Notes under the pieces: generated by a model
Told to the model about the DNA's origin: nothing
The model's input: only the letters and a program-made list of their open reading frames with translations
Databases searched by the model: none
Position numbers and translations under genes: made by a program
Shown: positions 26,557 through 35,803 of the stretch, piece by piece
How positions within the stretch are numbered: the first letter of the stretch is position 1
Layout of the letters: each line of letters begins with the position of its first letter
Assembly (NCBI GenBank): GCA_028821775.1
Contig: JAPKFB010000026.1
Span: 1 to 63,072, forward strand
Origin: Roseibacillus sp.
GTDB taxonomy: Bacteria > Verrucomicrobiota > Verrucomicrobiia > Verrucomicrobiales > Akkermansiaceae
Direction: 5' to 3'
Length of the DNA stretch: 63,072 nucleotides

Positions 26557-27039
26557 TTGATACAGGCAGCCAATCAAGGAAGTGAGATCCCAAGTCCTGC
26601 CAAAGAAAAAATACTACTACTTGCCACCACGGATTCGCGATCTCACTTCCTTGAGGAAGCGGCCTCGTTTCTTGTCCGGAGAACCGCGCCTACCGCGCGG
26701 GGCGAGCGCGTCTCCTCTTCGCGAGGAGGACGATTGCAGTTCCTGATCAGGCGATTGCGGGCTCTGGAGAGGGAGGATCTTGAACCGCGCTTCCGGGCGG
26801 AGCTCAGCTTGTCCCTGGACCGGCGCCAGCTGACCGCTCGAATTCTGACTGTTCAAGGCCGCTCCGCAAACATCTCCATTCGAGTGAGGGCGGATGGCAA
26901 GGAGATTCGCGGGGCGTGGACCACCAACAAGGACTGCAAGATCAAGCCCGGTATTCCCAGTCTGGCTGATCTTGAGTGGACCCCGGTGAAGGGGAAGGAC
27001 AAGGCCCCCAAGTTCAAGGTGAAGAGATCCAACTTCTAG
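26557..27039 (+). CDS. Hypothetical ORF overlapping a dispersed repeat
   Basis: 160-codon frame. The first third overlaps the repeat at 26562-26695 and its start is therefore doubtful. The second part (LRALEREDLEPRFRAELSLS, LTARILTVQGRSANISIRVR, IRGAWTTNKDCKIKPGIPSL, ending KFKVKRSNF) looks coding: it is mixed in charge with no low complexity. No known family is recognised. It could be a short gene with a later non-ATG start, or the surviving end of a larger gene. Confidence 0.35.
   Translation: MIQAANQGSEIPSPAKEKILLLATTDSRSHFLEEAASFLVRRTAPTARGERVSSSRGGRLQFLIRRLRALEREDLEPRFRAELSLSLDRRQLTARILTVQGRSANISIRVRADGKEIRGAWTTNKDCKIKPGIPSLADLEWTPVKGKDKAPKFKVKRSNF
26562..26695 (+). repeat. Dispersed repeat copy 1 with 12-bp terminal inverted repeats
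   Basis: The core 26578-26650 (73 bp) is bounded by GGAAGTGAGATC and its exact reverse complement GATCTCACTTCC. A second, inverted copy lies at 47172-47294. The shared parts include ACAGGCAGCCAATCAAGGA before the core, GTGAGATCC.AAGTCCTGCC inside it, and GCCTCGTTTCTTGTCCGGAG after it. Nothing in the core looks like a transposase. Confidence 0.6.
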
Positions 27040-27251
27040 GAGCACGCTGCGATCCGCAAGAGGTCGCGACCCGTGGCCCAAGGGTCCTGTCCGCGAGCTC
27101 AAGGGGGTGAGGGCACTGGCGAGGGCTGACATGAACGGAACTCTCCTCAGGAGGGAGGATGGACGCGGGACCGCACGTCCCCTTTTTGAGTTGCCTCCCC
27201 AGCGTTCCTGCGGCTCAGTGGCTTTCCTGCTGATGAACCCAGCGTTCCTCC

Positions 27252-29090
27252 ATGCCTCCGCGTCTTCTCCTCCCGCTTCTGGTTCCGGCCACCTTGGTCG
27301 GCACCCTCCTCGCGCAGGAAGAGACCGGCGACCTCATCACCGCGCCCGGATTGGAGCAGAAGCGTTACATCGGGCCGCTGCGTGACGCCTACAATCGGAT
27401 TGATCCTAGCAAGGACGGCTGGGAGTCAGAGGCTCTCAGTGCGGAGGTGAGCTCGCAACTGAGCGTCTTGGGGGAGTTGTTAGAGACCGCGGGTGGAGTG
27501 ATGGCCGCGGACCTGGAGGGATTGGCGGGTAGGGAGTTTTCCTGCGGAAGTCTGCGTCCCGCACCGCTCATCCCAGCCTTCGATGAGGGGGGCTTCAAAG
27601 TGCGTCGTTTTGCCGCCGGAGCGGGGGGTGCCCAGGAGAGGGTTCACCTGGGTCCCGGAGGGTGTGCCACGGCCTTGAACAAGTGGATGAAGGCCGCGCG
27701 CTGGGGGGAAAACATTCATGCCAAGCTCAAGCTTTTTCGGATCGAGGAACGCCCGGATCGTCGGGCCAGCGCACAGGTTCTCTGCACCATCACCTCGCAC
27801 TCTAAAGGCGTACGCAAACAAATCAATGCCACCTGGGGTTGTCGCTGGAAGACAGCCGAGGATGCGCTTCCTGAACTTCTGCAGATCACGGTCGTTGACT
27901 ACGAGGAAGTGGAGGTCGTGGAAGCCGAGGGCCAACCCCTGTTTAGCGATGTTACGGATTCCATCCTCGGCAAGACCAAGGCGTGGAAGGAACAGTTTTT
28001 GCACAGCTCGGATTACTGGCGTCTCCGCCTTCCGCGCGACTTCGGGCTCGATGTGGTGGCCAACCACGGATTTGCGATTGGCGACCTCAATGGAGACAAA
28101 TTGGAGGATCTCTATGTTTGTCAGCAAGGCGGACTGCCTAACCGCCTCTTTCTGCAGAACACGGACGGGACCCTCACCGACTATACGAGCGAGAGCAAGA
28201 CTGGCTGGCTCGACTACTGCGCGAGCGCGCTCATCGTGGATCTGGACAATGACGGCGACAAGGACCTCGTGATCTCGCAGGACTTCCGGATTCTTTTCAT
28301 GGACAACCTCGATGGCAAGGGTCACTTCGAACTCGCCTTCGGGATCGGCACCAAGGGGCAGACCTTTTCCCTGGCGGCGGCCGACGTTGATCGCGACGGA
28401 CTTCTCGACATCTATTCCTGCGGCTACAATCCCGCCGCCGCAGGCGCTCGCTCGGGTGCGATGGGTGAGCCCACTCCGTTCCATGATGCTAACAATGGGG
28501 GAGCGAACATCCTCTGGCGCAATGGAGGAAACTGGGAGTTCTTCGACGTGACCGCTGCGGTTGGTCTCGACATCAACAACCGCCGCTTCAGCTTTTGCGC
28601 CTCCTGGGAGGACTACGACAACGACGGGGATCTCGATCTCTATGTCGCGAACGACTACGGGCGCAATTGCCTCTATCGGAACGACTCGGACGGGGGAAAA
28701 ATCTTTTTTCGTGAAGTATCGGAGGCCCTGGGAGTCCAGGACACGAGCGCCGGCATGTCGACCAACTGGGCCGACTTCAATCGTGACGGGTGGATGGACC
28801 TATACGTGAGCAACATGTTTTCTGGTGCGGGAAACCGCATCACTTATCAACGGCAGTTTCTGGCCGGGACGAGCGAAAAAGTGCGTGAGCAGTTTCGACG
28901 CATGGCGCGCGGCAACACCCTCTTTCAATCCGACCGGAAGGGTGGATTCAAGGATGTGAGTGTCGCGTCGAGTGTGACCATGGGCCGCTGGGCGTGGGGG
29001 TCCACCTTTGTCGATCTCAACAACGATGGATGGGAGGACCTCCTGGTGGCCAACGGCTTTGTCTCGGCCGAAGACACCGGTGACTTGTGA
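27252..29090 (+). CDS. FG-GAP/CRTAC1-type protein, N-terminal part up to an in-frame TGA
   Basis: 612 codons: signal peptide (MPPRLLLPLLVPATLVGTLL), about 210 residues of unclassified N-terminal domain, then a beta-propeller of FG-GAP/VCBS repeats: FAIGDLNGDKLEDLYV, IVDLDNDGDKDLVIS, AADVDRDGLLDIY, WEDYDNDGDLDLYVANDYG, WADFNRDGWMDLYVSNMFSG and FVDLNNDGWEDLLVANGF. The Asp-rich repeats are calcium-binding loops. The frame stops at TGA 29088-29090 after EDTGDL and then stays open in the same frame through the ASPIC domain of 29112-31202. In homologues the propeller and ASPIC domains form one chain, so this is either one protein with a decoded TGA or a gene broken by a nonsense codon. Confidence 0.8.
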   Translation: MPPRLLLPLLVPATLVGTLLAQEETGDLITAPGLEQKRYIGPLRDAYNRIDPSKDGWESEALSAEVSSQLSVLGELLETAGGVMAADLEGLAGREFSCGSLRPAPLIPAFDEGGFKVRRFAAGAGGAQERVHLGPGGCATALNKWMKAARWGENIHAKLKLFRIEERPDRRASAQVLCTITSHSKGVRKQINATWGCRWKTAEDALPELLQITVVDYEEVEVVEAEGQPLFSDVTDSILGKTKAWKEQFLHSSDYWRLRLPRDFGLDVVANHGFAIGDLNGDKLEDLYVCQQGGLPNRLFLQNTDGTLTDYTSESKTGWLDYCASALIVDLDNDGDKDLVISQDFRILFMDNLDGKGHFELAFGIGTKGQTFSLAAADVDRDGLLDIYSCGYNPAAAGARSGAMGEPTPFHDANNGGANILWRNGGNWEFFDVTAAVGLDINNRRFSFCASWEDYDNDGDLDLYVANDYGRNCLYRNDSDGGKIFFREVSEALGVQDTSAGMSTNWADFNRDGWMDLYVSNMFSGAGNRITYQRQFLAGTSEKVREQFRRMARGNTLFQSDRKGGFKDVSVASSVTMGRWAWGSTFVDLNNDGWEDLLVANGFVSAEDTGDL

Positions 29091-29111
29091 AGTGTCTACT
29101 GGCGGCAGGTC

Positions 29112-31202
29112 GTGGCGCAATCTCCCCTCCCCAACGCTCCCCAAGTGGCCGTGCGGCGCTATCAACAAGGCTGGCGCGCACTCAATCGCCTCCTTCATGA
29201 AAACCGCTCCTTCAGCGGACAGGAGAAGCACTGCGCCTTCCTGAATTGTGGGCAGGATGCGCAGGGCCAGCAGCGCGCCTTTGCCGATGTGTCGAATGGG
29301 GTGGGCTTTGACTTTCCGGACGATGGTCGTGGTCTCGCACTCGTCGATTGGGATTTCGATGGAGATCTTGATGTCTGGGCCATCAACCGGACCGCCCCAC
29401 GGCTGCGCTTCCTGAGGAATGGCAATGCCAGCGGTCATCACTTCATCGCCTTTCAGGTGCAGGGCAATGGCAAGGATACCAACCGCGATGCCATTGGCGC
29501 CCGCCTGGAACTGCACCTCAGTGGTGAGAACACGCCCCGAGTAAAAACCCTGCACGCGGGACATGCCTTTCTCTCCCAGTCATCACGTTGGATGCACTTT
29601 GGGCTCGGGAAGACCAAGAAGCTCGACAAGTTGGTGGTCCGCTGGCCAAACGGGACGAGCGAGGAAGTTGGCGGCCTGATGGCGGATCAGTTCTACTTTG
29701 TTGCCCAGGGGCACGGGGTTGCGGTGCCCTGGTCGCCTCCCGGGAACCGTGCGGCCCTGCTTGCCTCGGAACCCGCAGTCGAGCCCGAGGGCGATCGATC
29801 CCGCACAGTGGCCCCTCCTGGACTGCGCGTGCCGACCCTCTGGACGGAGGGAGCAGATGACCAACCGGTCGAGTATAAGCGTGAGGGCAAGGGACTCTTC
29901 CTCGTCAATCTGTGGGCGTCTTATTGTGGACCGTGTAAAGAGGAGCTTATCGAGTGGGCGGGTGCTGCATCCAAGTTTCGCGCTCGGGGCATCGAAGTGG
30001 TCGCCCTCAATACCGACGGTGTGCAAGGCGGGAAAGATGCGAGGAAGCATGCCTTGACCGCGATCAAGGCCACCGGGTTTCCCTTCCCCTGGGCTGAAGC
30101 CACGGCGCTCACCGTGCGGACTCTCGACATCCTCTCCAGTGCTGCGCTCGATCTCTGGACTCCTCTCCCTGTGCCCAGCAGTTTCCTGATCGACGCCAAG
30201 GGAGAGGTCCTCGTGTTCTACAAGGGACCGGTGCCTGCCGCACAAATCCTCGCGGACGCCACCCTCGCGACCGCCACTCCCGAAGAACGGCGGACGGCCG
30301 CCGTCCCCTTTCCGGGCCGTTGGGTGGCAGATCCCACCGAGGCCGACTCCCTCCGGGTGGCCAGGATGCTTCTGGACCGAGACGAGACCGAATCATCCAT
30401 CGACTACCTCGAAAGTCTCGTCGCATCGCTGGACGCGAAGGGGCAGGATGAGGAGGGGAAAACTTCCCTGGGCGATGCGAAGTACTTTGTCGGGACGCTC
30501 CTGCTCGAACACGGTCGCCAGGCGGAAGCACTGGGCTATCTCGAAGGAGCTCGCGAATCTCTTCCACGCGATATTCGGGTGCGCAATGCTCTCGCGGAGT
30601 TGTATCAACGAACCGGACGGCTTGATCATGCCATCGCCGAGACGACTGCTGCCATTACCATCAATGCCTCGAACCTCTCCCTCCATGATCGACTGGGCGA
30701 CCTTTACCTTGCAAACGGACAGACCGCTCATGCGGTGGAGCGCTACGGGATGGTTCTCAAGGTCGCTCCGAAGAGGGCCTCCACTCGCTTCCGCCTCGCG
30801 GAAGCGCAGTTGAGAGACGGACAGGCGACCGCAGCGATTGTCTCCTTCAAGCAGATCCTCTCCTCCAACCCGCGATTTTTTGAGGCCGCCAACCGGCTCT
30901 CGCAAATCCTGGCTTCCCACTCCGATCCCAAAATTCGCGCTCCCCAGGAAGCCTTCGCTCTCGCGAAGCGCTTGTGTCTAGTCACCAAGGAGAGGGACCC
31001 TCGCTACCTCGATACCCGGGCAACAGCCGAGGCCGCCATGGGAGAATTCAAGGACGCGGTCGCATCTGCCGAGCAGGCGCTCAAGTTTTATGAGGTCGCG
31101 CCGCGCTACCGCTCCCTCGTGCAACCCCTCGCGGAACGCTTGGCGTTGTTTCGCAAAAAGGAATCCTGGGTCGAGCCCGAGCGTAAGTTGGGGGAACCTT
31201 GA
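29112..31202 (+). CDS. ASPIC/UnbV - thioredoxin-like - TPR continuation of the FG-GAP protein
   Basis: 696 codons, in the same frame as 27252-29090 and following its TGA directly (29091-29111 is also open and reads SVYWRQV). Order: ASPIC/UnbV end of the propeller (ALVDWDFDGDLDVWAINRTA, RDAIGARLELHLSG, LGKTKKLDKLVVRWPNGTSE), a TlpA/thioredoxin-like domain with a Cys-Gly-Pro-Cys active site (VNLWASYCGPCKEELIEWAG), and about six TPR-like helices to residue 690 (LAELYQRTGRLDHAIAETTA, LGDLYLANGQTAHAVERYG). It has no signal peptide of its own, which argues that it is not an independent gene. The likely location is periplasmic, if translated. Confidence 0.75.
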   Translation: MAQSPLPNAPQVAVRRYQQGWRALNRLLHENRSFSGQEKHCAFLNCGQDAQGQQRAFADVSNGVGFDFPDDGRGLALVDWDFDGDLDVWAINRTAPRLRFLRNGNASGHHFIAFQVQGNGKDTNRDAIGARLELHLSGENTPRVKTLHAGHAFLSQSSRWMHFGLGKTKKLDKLVVRWPNGTSEEVGGLMADQFYFVAQGHGVAVPWSPPGNRAALLASEPAVEPEGDRSRTVAPPGLRVPTLWTEGADDQPVEYKREGKGLFLVNLWASYCGPCKEELIEWAGAASKFRARGIEVVALNTDGVQGGKDARKHALTAIKATGFPFPWAEATALTVRTLDILSSAALDLWTPLPVPSSFLIDAKGEVLVFYKGPVPAAQILADATLATATPEERRTAAVPFPGRWVADPTEADSLRVARMLLDRDETESSIDYLESLVASLDAKGQDEEGKTSLGDAKYFVGTLLLEHGRQAEALGYLEGARESLPRDIRVRNALAELYQRTGRLDHAIAETTAAITINASNLSLHDRLGDLYLANGQTAHAVERYGMVLKVAPKRASTRFRLAEAQLRDGQATAAIVSFKQILSSNPRFFEAANRLSQILASHSDPKIRAPQEAFALAKRLCLVTKERDPRYLDTRATAEAAMGEFKDAVASAEQALKFYEVAPRYRSLVQPLAERLALFRKKESWVEPERKLGEP

Positions 31203-31562
31203 CAGGGGCTCAGCACGGACTATCCAGTTTAATTATCTAGTAGGCCATCGGGGCCCATTTTGAAGAGAAGAACTCTCTTCCATGACGAGTGCTTCCCGAA
31301 GGATAACGCATCAGGCTTATAGTCCGCGAAGCCCGCCACGGGCCGATGCGGTGCCCAGGCAGGTCGCCAGCAGAACCAGCCCGCGAATCACCGGCCGCCT
31401 TCCCTTCCCTTGAAACGGTCTCGGCAGCTCGACACCTATTAGACAAGCTAAAATATCGGTGAGGATAAGGATATTGGCTAAGCTTCATTAATAAAATCGT
31501 ACGCTCGTCGGAATGGGGATTCCGGCCCACTCTTCCGTTGCGACGTCACGACTGCACAGTTC
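31203..31562 (+). other. Intergenic region upstream of the sulfatase at 31563
   Basis: 360 bp. The last 120 bp are AT-rich, which suits a promoter, but no -35/-10 pair is clear. On the minus strand around 31390-31315 a short signal-peptide-like frame (VIRGLVLLATCLGTASARGG) ends quickly at a TAA and may be a trace of a lost exported protein. Confidence 0.35.
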
Positions 31563-33734
31563 ATGAGACCCCATCCCCTGATCCTCCTGCTTACCCTCGG
31601 CCTTTTTCCCTGCCTCGCTCAGGCAGAGAGCCGGCCCAACATTATCCTGATCATGTCCGATGATATGGGATTTTCCGACATCGGTTGCTACGGCGGAGAG
31701 ATCAAGACTCCGAATCTCGACAAGCTCGCGGCCGACGGTCTGCGCTTCACTCAGTTCTACAACACCGCACGTTGTTGTCCCACGCGCGCCACCCTGCTCT
31801 CCGGGCTCTACGCGCACCAGGCTGGGGTCGGGCACATGACCGGCGACTACGGGCTCCCTCAATATCAGGGTGAACTCAATCGGAACTGCGTGACCATCGC
31901 AGAAGCTCTCAAGCCTGCGGGCTACCGCACCTACATGGCGGGCAAGTGGCACGTCACGCCCTACAAAGCCAACGAGATCAAGAATCCCAACATTTCGAAC
32001 TGGCCGGTGCAGCGCGGGTTCGATCGGTTCTATGGAACGATTCATGGCGCGGGTTCCTTCTTTGATCCCAACTCCCTCACGCGCGACAATCAATACATCA
32101 CACCGGCCAACGATCCTGACTACCAGCCGGAGACCTTCTACTACACCGATGCGATTTCCGACAACGCGGTGCGTTACATTCAGGATCACAAGCGCGAGGC
32201 GGACGGGCAGCCTTTTTTCATGTACGTGGCCTTCACCGCTGCCCACTGGCCCATGCATGCCTTGCCCAAGGACATCGCAAAGTACGAGGGGAAGTATGAC
32301 GGGGGATACGATCCGACCCGTGCTGCTCGCATCAGGAAGCTCAAATCCCTCGGCCTCCTTCCAGATCAGTGGGACGTTGTTCCGCAAATTGGCAAGTGGG
32401 ACAACATCAAGCTCAAGGAGTGGGAGTCAGCATGCATGGAGGTCTACGCCGCGATGGTCGACAACATGGATCAGGGGATTGGGCGCATTGTGAAATCTCT
32501 CGAAGGGGCCGATCAACTCGACAACACCCTCATTCTCTTTTTCCAGGACAATGGGGGCTGTGCGGAAGGCTTTGGGAGAGGCAAAGTCAATGGTCCCTTG
32601 GAGCGCCCGGCCAAGCCCACTCTGCCCCCGATGGCCAAGGACGAGTTGCAAACCCAGATGGTCCCGCCGAAGAGTCGCGATGGTTATCCCCTCCGTCGCG
32701 GTGACGGGATCATCCCTGGAGCGCCCGAAACCGAAGTTGGTTATGGCCGCAATTGGGCCAACATTTCGAACACTCCCTTCCGGGAGTACAAGCACTGGGT
32801 CCACGAGGGAGGGATATCCACTCCATTGATCGCGCATTGGCCCAAGGGAATCAAGGGAACGAACCGCTGGTTCAAGACTCCGGCTCATCTGATCGATCTC
32901 ATGGCGACCTGCGTTGATCTCGCGGAGGCAAAATATCCCACCGCAAAGGATGGCAAGAAGATCACTCCGATGGAGGGAATCTCCCTGCGCCCGGCCTTCG
33001 AAGCCAAGGACCTCAAGCGCGGCAAGCCGATTTACTTCGAACACGAAGGCAATCGCGCGGTCCGCGACGGCAAGTGGAAGCTGGTCGCCAAGGGGGTGAA
33101 GGGAGCGTGGGAACTCTATGACATGGAGCAGGATCGCACCGAGATGCACGACCTCGCGGCCAGGCATCCGGAGCTCGTCTCAAGGATGGCAGCCCAATAC
33201 GAGAAGTGGGCCAAGGAACGCGGAATCGTTCCCTTTGGATCGTGGAAGAAGAACGGGAAAGGCAAGAAAAAGGGAGCCCGGAAAACCTCCTTCCAGCTCA
33301 AGAGCGGAGAGCATCTCCCCACCGAAAAATCGCCTGCCATCGCAAACCGGGCCTTTGAAGTGAGCGCTCAAGTCAGCGGCCTGCCAGCAAAAGGAGTGAT
33401 CATTGCGCAGGGAGGAATCAACTTCGGCTGGTCGCTTTATGTGGACGACGAGAAGCTCACGATCGCCATTCGCCAAGGAGGAAAGCTGGTCAGCGCCAGC
33501 GCAACGTTGCCCGCGGGCTCGCGCCAAGCCTTGAAGGCGTCAATCCTCAATGACCGGCTTGTCCTCGCAGCCGGAGAGAAGGAGCTCACCTCCCTCCCCT
33601 GTTCACCTCTCATCAGTGATCATCCAGTCGATGGACTGGAGGTAGGCCGTGACGACGGCGGCTTGGTGGGTGACTACGGAGTAAGGAATGGGTTCACCGC
33701 TGAGGTGACCTCCCTGAAAGTTGTGCTGCGGTGA
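31563..33734 (+). CDS. Exported arylsulfatase with C-terminal laminin-G-like domain
   Basis: 723 residues: signal peptide (HPLILLLTLGLFPCLAQAES), arylsulfatase A-type domain (about 25-560) and a C-terminal module (about 575-723). Motifs: IMSDDMGFSDIGCYGGE, active site C71-C-P-T-R followed by ATLLSGLYAHQAGVGHM, GKWHVTPYK, FFQDNGGCAEGFGRG, EHEGNRAVRDGKWKLVAKG. The tail (IIAQGGINFGWSLYVDDEKL and similar strands) looks like a concanavalin/laminin-G jelly roll, probably a glycan-binding or stabilising module. A Lys-rich linker (KKNGKGKKKGARK) joins the two. Cys71 is the formylglycine candidate. Confidence 0.92.
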   Translation: MRPHPLILLLTLGLFPCLAQAESRPNIILIMSDDMGFSDIGCYGGEIKTPNLDKLAADGLRFTQFYNTARCCPTRATLLSGLYAHQAGVGHMTGDYGLPQYQGELNRNCVTIAEALKPAGYRTYMAGKWHVTPYKANEIKNPNISNWPVQRGFDRFYGTIHGAGSFFDPNSLTRDNQYITPANDPDYQPETFYYTDAISDNAVRYIQDHKREADGQPFFMYVAFTAAHWPMHALPKDIAKYEGKYDGGYDPTRAARIRKLKSLGLLPDQWDVVPQIGKWDNIKLKEWESACMEVYAAMVDNMDQGIGRIVKSLEGADQLDNTLILFFQDNGGCAEGFGRGKVNGPLERPAKPTLPPMAKDELQTQMVPPKSRDGYPLRRGDGIIPGAPETEVGYGRNWANISNTPFREYKHWVHEGGISTPLIAHWPKGIKGTNRWFKTPAHLIDLMATCVDLAEAKYPTAKDGKKITPMEGISLRPAFEAKDLKRGKPIYFEHEGNRAVRDGKWKLVAKGVKGAWELYDMEQDRTEMHDLAARHPELVSRMAAQYEKWAKERGIVPFGSWKKNGKGKKKGARKTSFQLKSGEHLPTEKSPAIANRAFEVSAQVSGLPAKGVIIAQGGINFGWSLYVDDEKLTIAIRQGGKLVSASATLPAGSRQALKASILNDRLVLAAGEKELTSLPCSPLISDHPVDGLEVGRDDGGLVGDYGVRNGFTAEVTSLKVVLR

Positions 33735-33763
33735 GGGCTTTGCGACCTAGTGCATCGGCCGGG

Positions 33764-33949
33764 AAGTTAGGGTGCATTCGGCGTGAGGATCTTACTCCGA
33801 GTTCAAGGTGTGAGGAAGGGAGCGGGTTGAGACCAGCGACTGACGAAAAGCGCAGAAATCGGGGAAAAGGCTCGCGCATGGCGGTTCAACCGGTCGGAGA
33901 CCGCTGACTGATTCCCAATAAGATCACTTTGTCGACTGCACCCTAACTT
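33764..33949. repeat. 186-bp segment bounded by 13-bp inverted repeats
   Basis: AAGTTAGGGTGCA (33764-33776) and its exact reverse complement TGCACCCTAACTT (33937-33949) bound a segment with no coding potential, between the sulfatase stop at 33734 and the stop of the gene at 33963. Similar GC-rich bases flank both ends, but no exact target duplication is obvious. It could be a miniature inverted-repeat element or a long-range RNA structure. Confidence 0.45.
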
Positions 33950-33962
33950 GCGGGTCGGCGTC

Positions 33963-35024
33963 CTAGTCTACGGTGGCCACCACTCTCCCGAAGAGCACGG
34001 ACTGGCCGCCGGTCGGGAGGGTGAGCGAACCCTTCGCCCCGTTGTCGGCAAACACCGCTGCGGGTTGTGGGGACCAAGTCTCCAAATCTGTTGAGGTCTC
34101 CAGGCTATAGGTTCTTCCCGCCACAAGGGCGAAGCTCAAGGTCATCTCACCAGCCGTGACGGAAGCTTCGGCGAGGCCCGAGAGGGAAGCGGGATCGGTT
34201 GGATCGCTTCCGCCAATGAACTCTTCAAGATTGGTCTGTCCGTCGCCGTCGTTGTCTTCATCCTCGAAGAAGAAGAGTTCGCCGAAGTGATCGAGCTCCC
34301 ACTGATCACCCATTCCGTCCGCATCCACATCAGTGTTGGGAGAGGATCGGTAGTTGTCGAAGGTGGCGTCGGCAATGCCTCCGCCATCTGCAACTCCATG
34401 GGCTACGAAGATCCCGCAGGGCCCCGAAGAGTAAGTTGTATCTCTCGTAAAGATCGCGCCCAGCGAGAACTCGGGGGAGGTCAGGTCGAACAAGTCCCCC
34501 CGCATATCACCCAGGAACCCCTGAAAGATCAGGCGGTAGTCATGGGTCGGATCGAGATCGACATCAAACGAGCCCATGCTGATGGCGACCTCGTTGTCGA
34601 GCCGGCTCAGAAACATGCTCCCGGAATCGACATCGTAGCTGAACACATAGCAATTCAGCGTCCCCGCACCGGGAGTGTTCACGAAGGCCAGGATCCCGAC
34701 GTCTTGCGGAATAAAGTTATCCCAAGCGACGAGGTCGACCGAGATGTGAAACGAATTGGTATATACCTCGGGTCGGAACGATCCGGCGCGTCCTGATCCG
34801 AAGGCCGCTGGATTGGGAGAGGGATCAGGCTTGATGCGATAGGAGTTGTCATTGGGAAAGGCATAGGAAGCCGTTCCGCCAAAGGGTGCGAGTGGATTGG
34901 AGCGCGTCCACCCCGTGTCGTTTCCATCGTTGAAGTCATCAACGATAATTTGTCCGTGGACGATCGGTCCTAGGAAAGCGCTCAAGAGAGCGGCGCAAAG
35001 CAAAGGTTGAAATCGGGTCATCAT
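33963..35024 (-). CDS. Secreted protein with calcium-binding thrombospondin-type repeats
   Basis: About 353 residues from the ATG at 35024 (a second ATG follows immediately). Signal peptide (MMTRFQPLLCAALLSAFLGP). The first 200 residues form an unclassified beta-rich domain (IIVDDFNDGNDTGWTRSNPL at its start, resembling LamG-like exported domains). Then DVDADGMGDQWELDHFGEL, and DEDNDGDGQTNLEEFIGGSD, which are thrombospondin type 3/EF-hand-like calcium loops, followed by a beta-rich module of about 60 residues common at the ends of verrucomicrobial secreted proteins (TYSLETSTDLETW). Function unknown; probably cell-surface or extracellular. Confidence 0.75.
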   Translation of the reverse strand: MMTRFQPLLCAALLSAFLGPIVHGQIIVDDFNDGNDTGWTRSNPLAPFGGTASYAFPNDNSYRIKPDPSPNPAAFGSGRAGSFRPEVYTNSFHISVDLVAWDNFIPQDVGILAFVNTPGAGTLNCYVFSYDVDSGSMFLSRLDNEVAISMGSFDVDLDPTHDYRLIFQGFLGDMRGDLFDLTSPEFSLGAIFTRDTTYSSGPCGIFVAHGVADGGGIADATFDNYRSSPNTDVDADGMGDQWELDHFGELFFFEDEDNDGDGQTNLEEFIGGSDPTDPASLSGLAEASVTAGEMTLSFALVAGRTYSLETSTDLETWSPQPAAVFADNGAKGSLTLPTGGQSVLFGRVVATVD

Positions 35025-35213
35025 GAGAATGGATTCGTCCTTCCACGCTCGGTCGTCCACCCACCTTCTGGCAAGCTCCAAACAGAGGAGGGGAGGCTTG
35101 GAGACTAAAAATGCCGGTAAAACCTCGCCCTTTGTGGGAGGGATCGCGGAGTAGGTCATGAAAATTGGATCGTTCGACCTGCCCCCGCATGCTTCCCTTG
35201 CTCAGCTCCAAAG

Positions 35214-35803
35214 ATGAAAAACGCGTTGAGCCTGATGGCCTTTGCTTGGTTGGCCTTGATGCCGCAGGTCCACGCCGCACCCGTCACCATTGGAGATCAA
35301 AGTTTCGAAGGCAACGGATTGGCGGCCGGAGGTTGGAGTAATGATCTCGGTCCTGAGTGGCTGGAAACGGGAGGGCCAAATTCGGGACCCGGAGTCGAGG
35401 AATGGATCAGCGGATTTGCCGCCGATGGGACCGATCACCTCGGGACCAACTTTGATCACGAAGTGTGGCAGGACCTCGCGGCCACCAACCAGGCCAACAC
35501 CCGTTAGACCCTGCCCATTGACTCCGGTCATCGCTCCGGATTCACGGAGACGGGTAACCAGACAACCTATGCTCTTGCGGATTCCACCGGGAACGTTTTT
35601 GCAAGTGTCCTCATATGACTGATACCGTCGAAAGCAGTTTGGATTTCCTGACCTGGGAGAGCGGGCCAACTCATACCATGGAACTGGGCCCTCCCGTCGA
35701 TAATGGGGATGGCACCGAGACCGTCACGGTTCGCAGCCTCACGCCCTACTCCGCGGTGGAGCGTGAGTTTTTACGGCTCGGGATCAACTGCATCGGACCC
35801 TGA
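35214..35803 (+). pseudogene. Truncated and frameshifted secreted protein, C-terminal autosorting-like remnant
   Basis: An N-terminal frame (35214-35507) has a signal peptide (MKNALSLMAFAWLALMPQVH) and IGDQSFEGNGLAAGGW, like exported PEP-CTERM-type or HAF-like proteins, then stops at TAG after ANTR. The same frame can be followed past it for about 35 codons (SGHRSGFTETGNQTTYALA). After a frameshift near 35610, a second frame gives SSLDFLTWESGPTHTMELG, NGDGTETVTVRSLTPYS, REFLRLGI, the normal C-terminal end of the family. The central domain is missing. Decayed gene. Confidence 0.6.
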
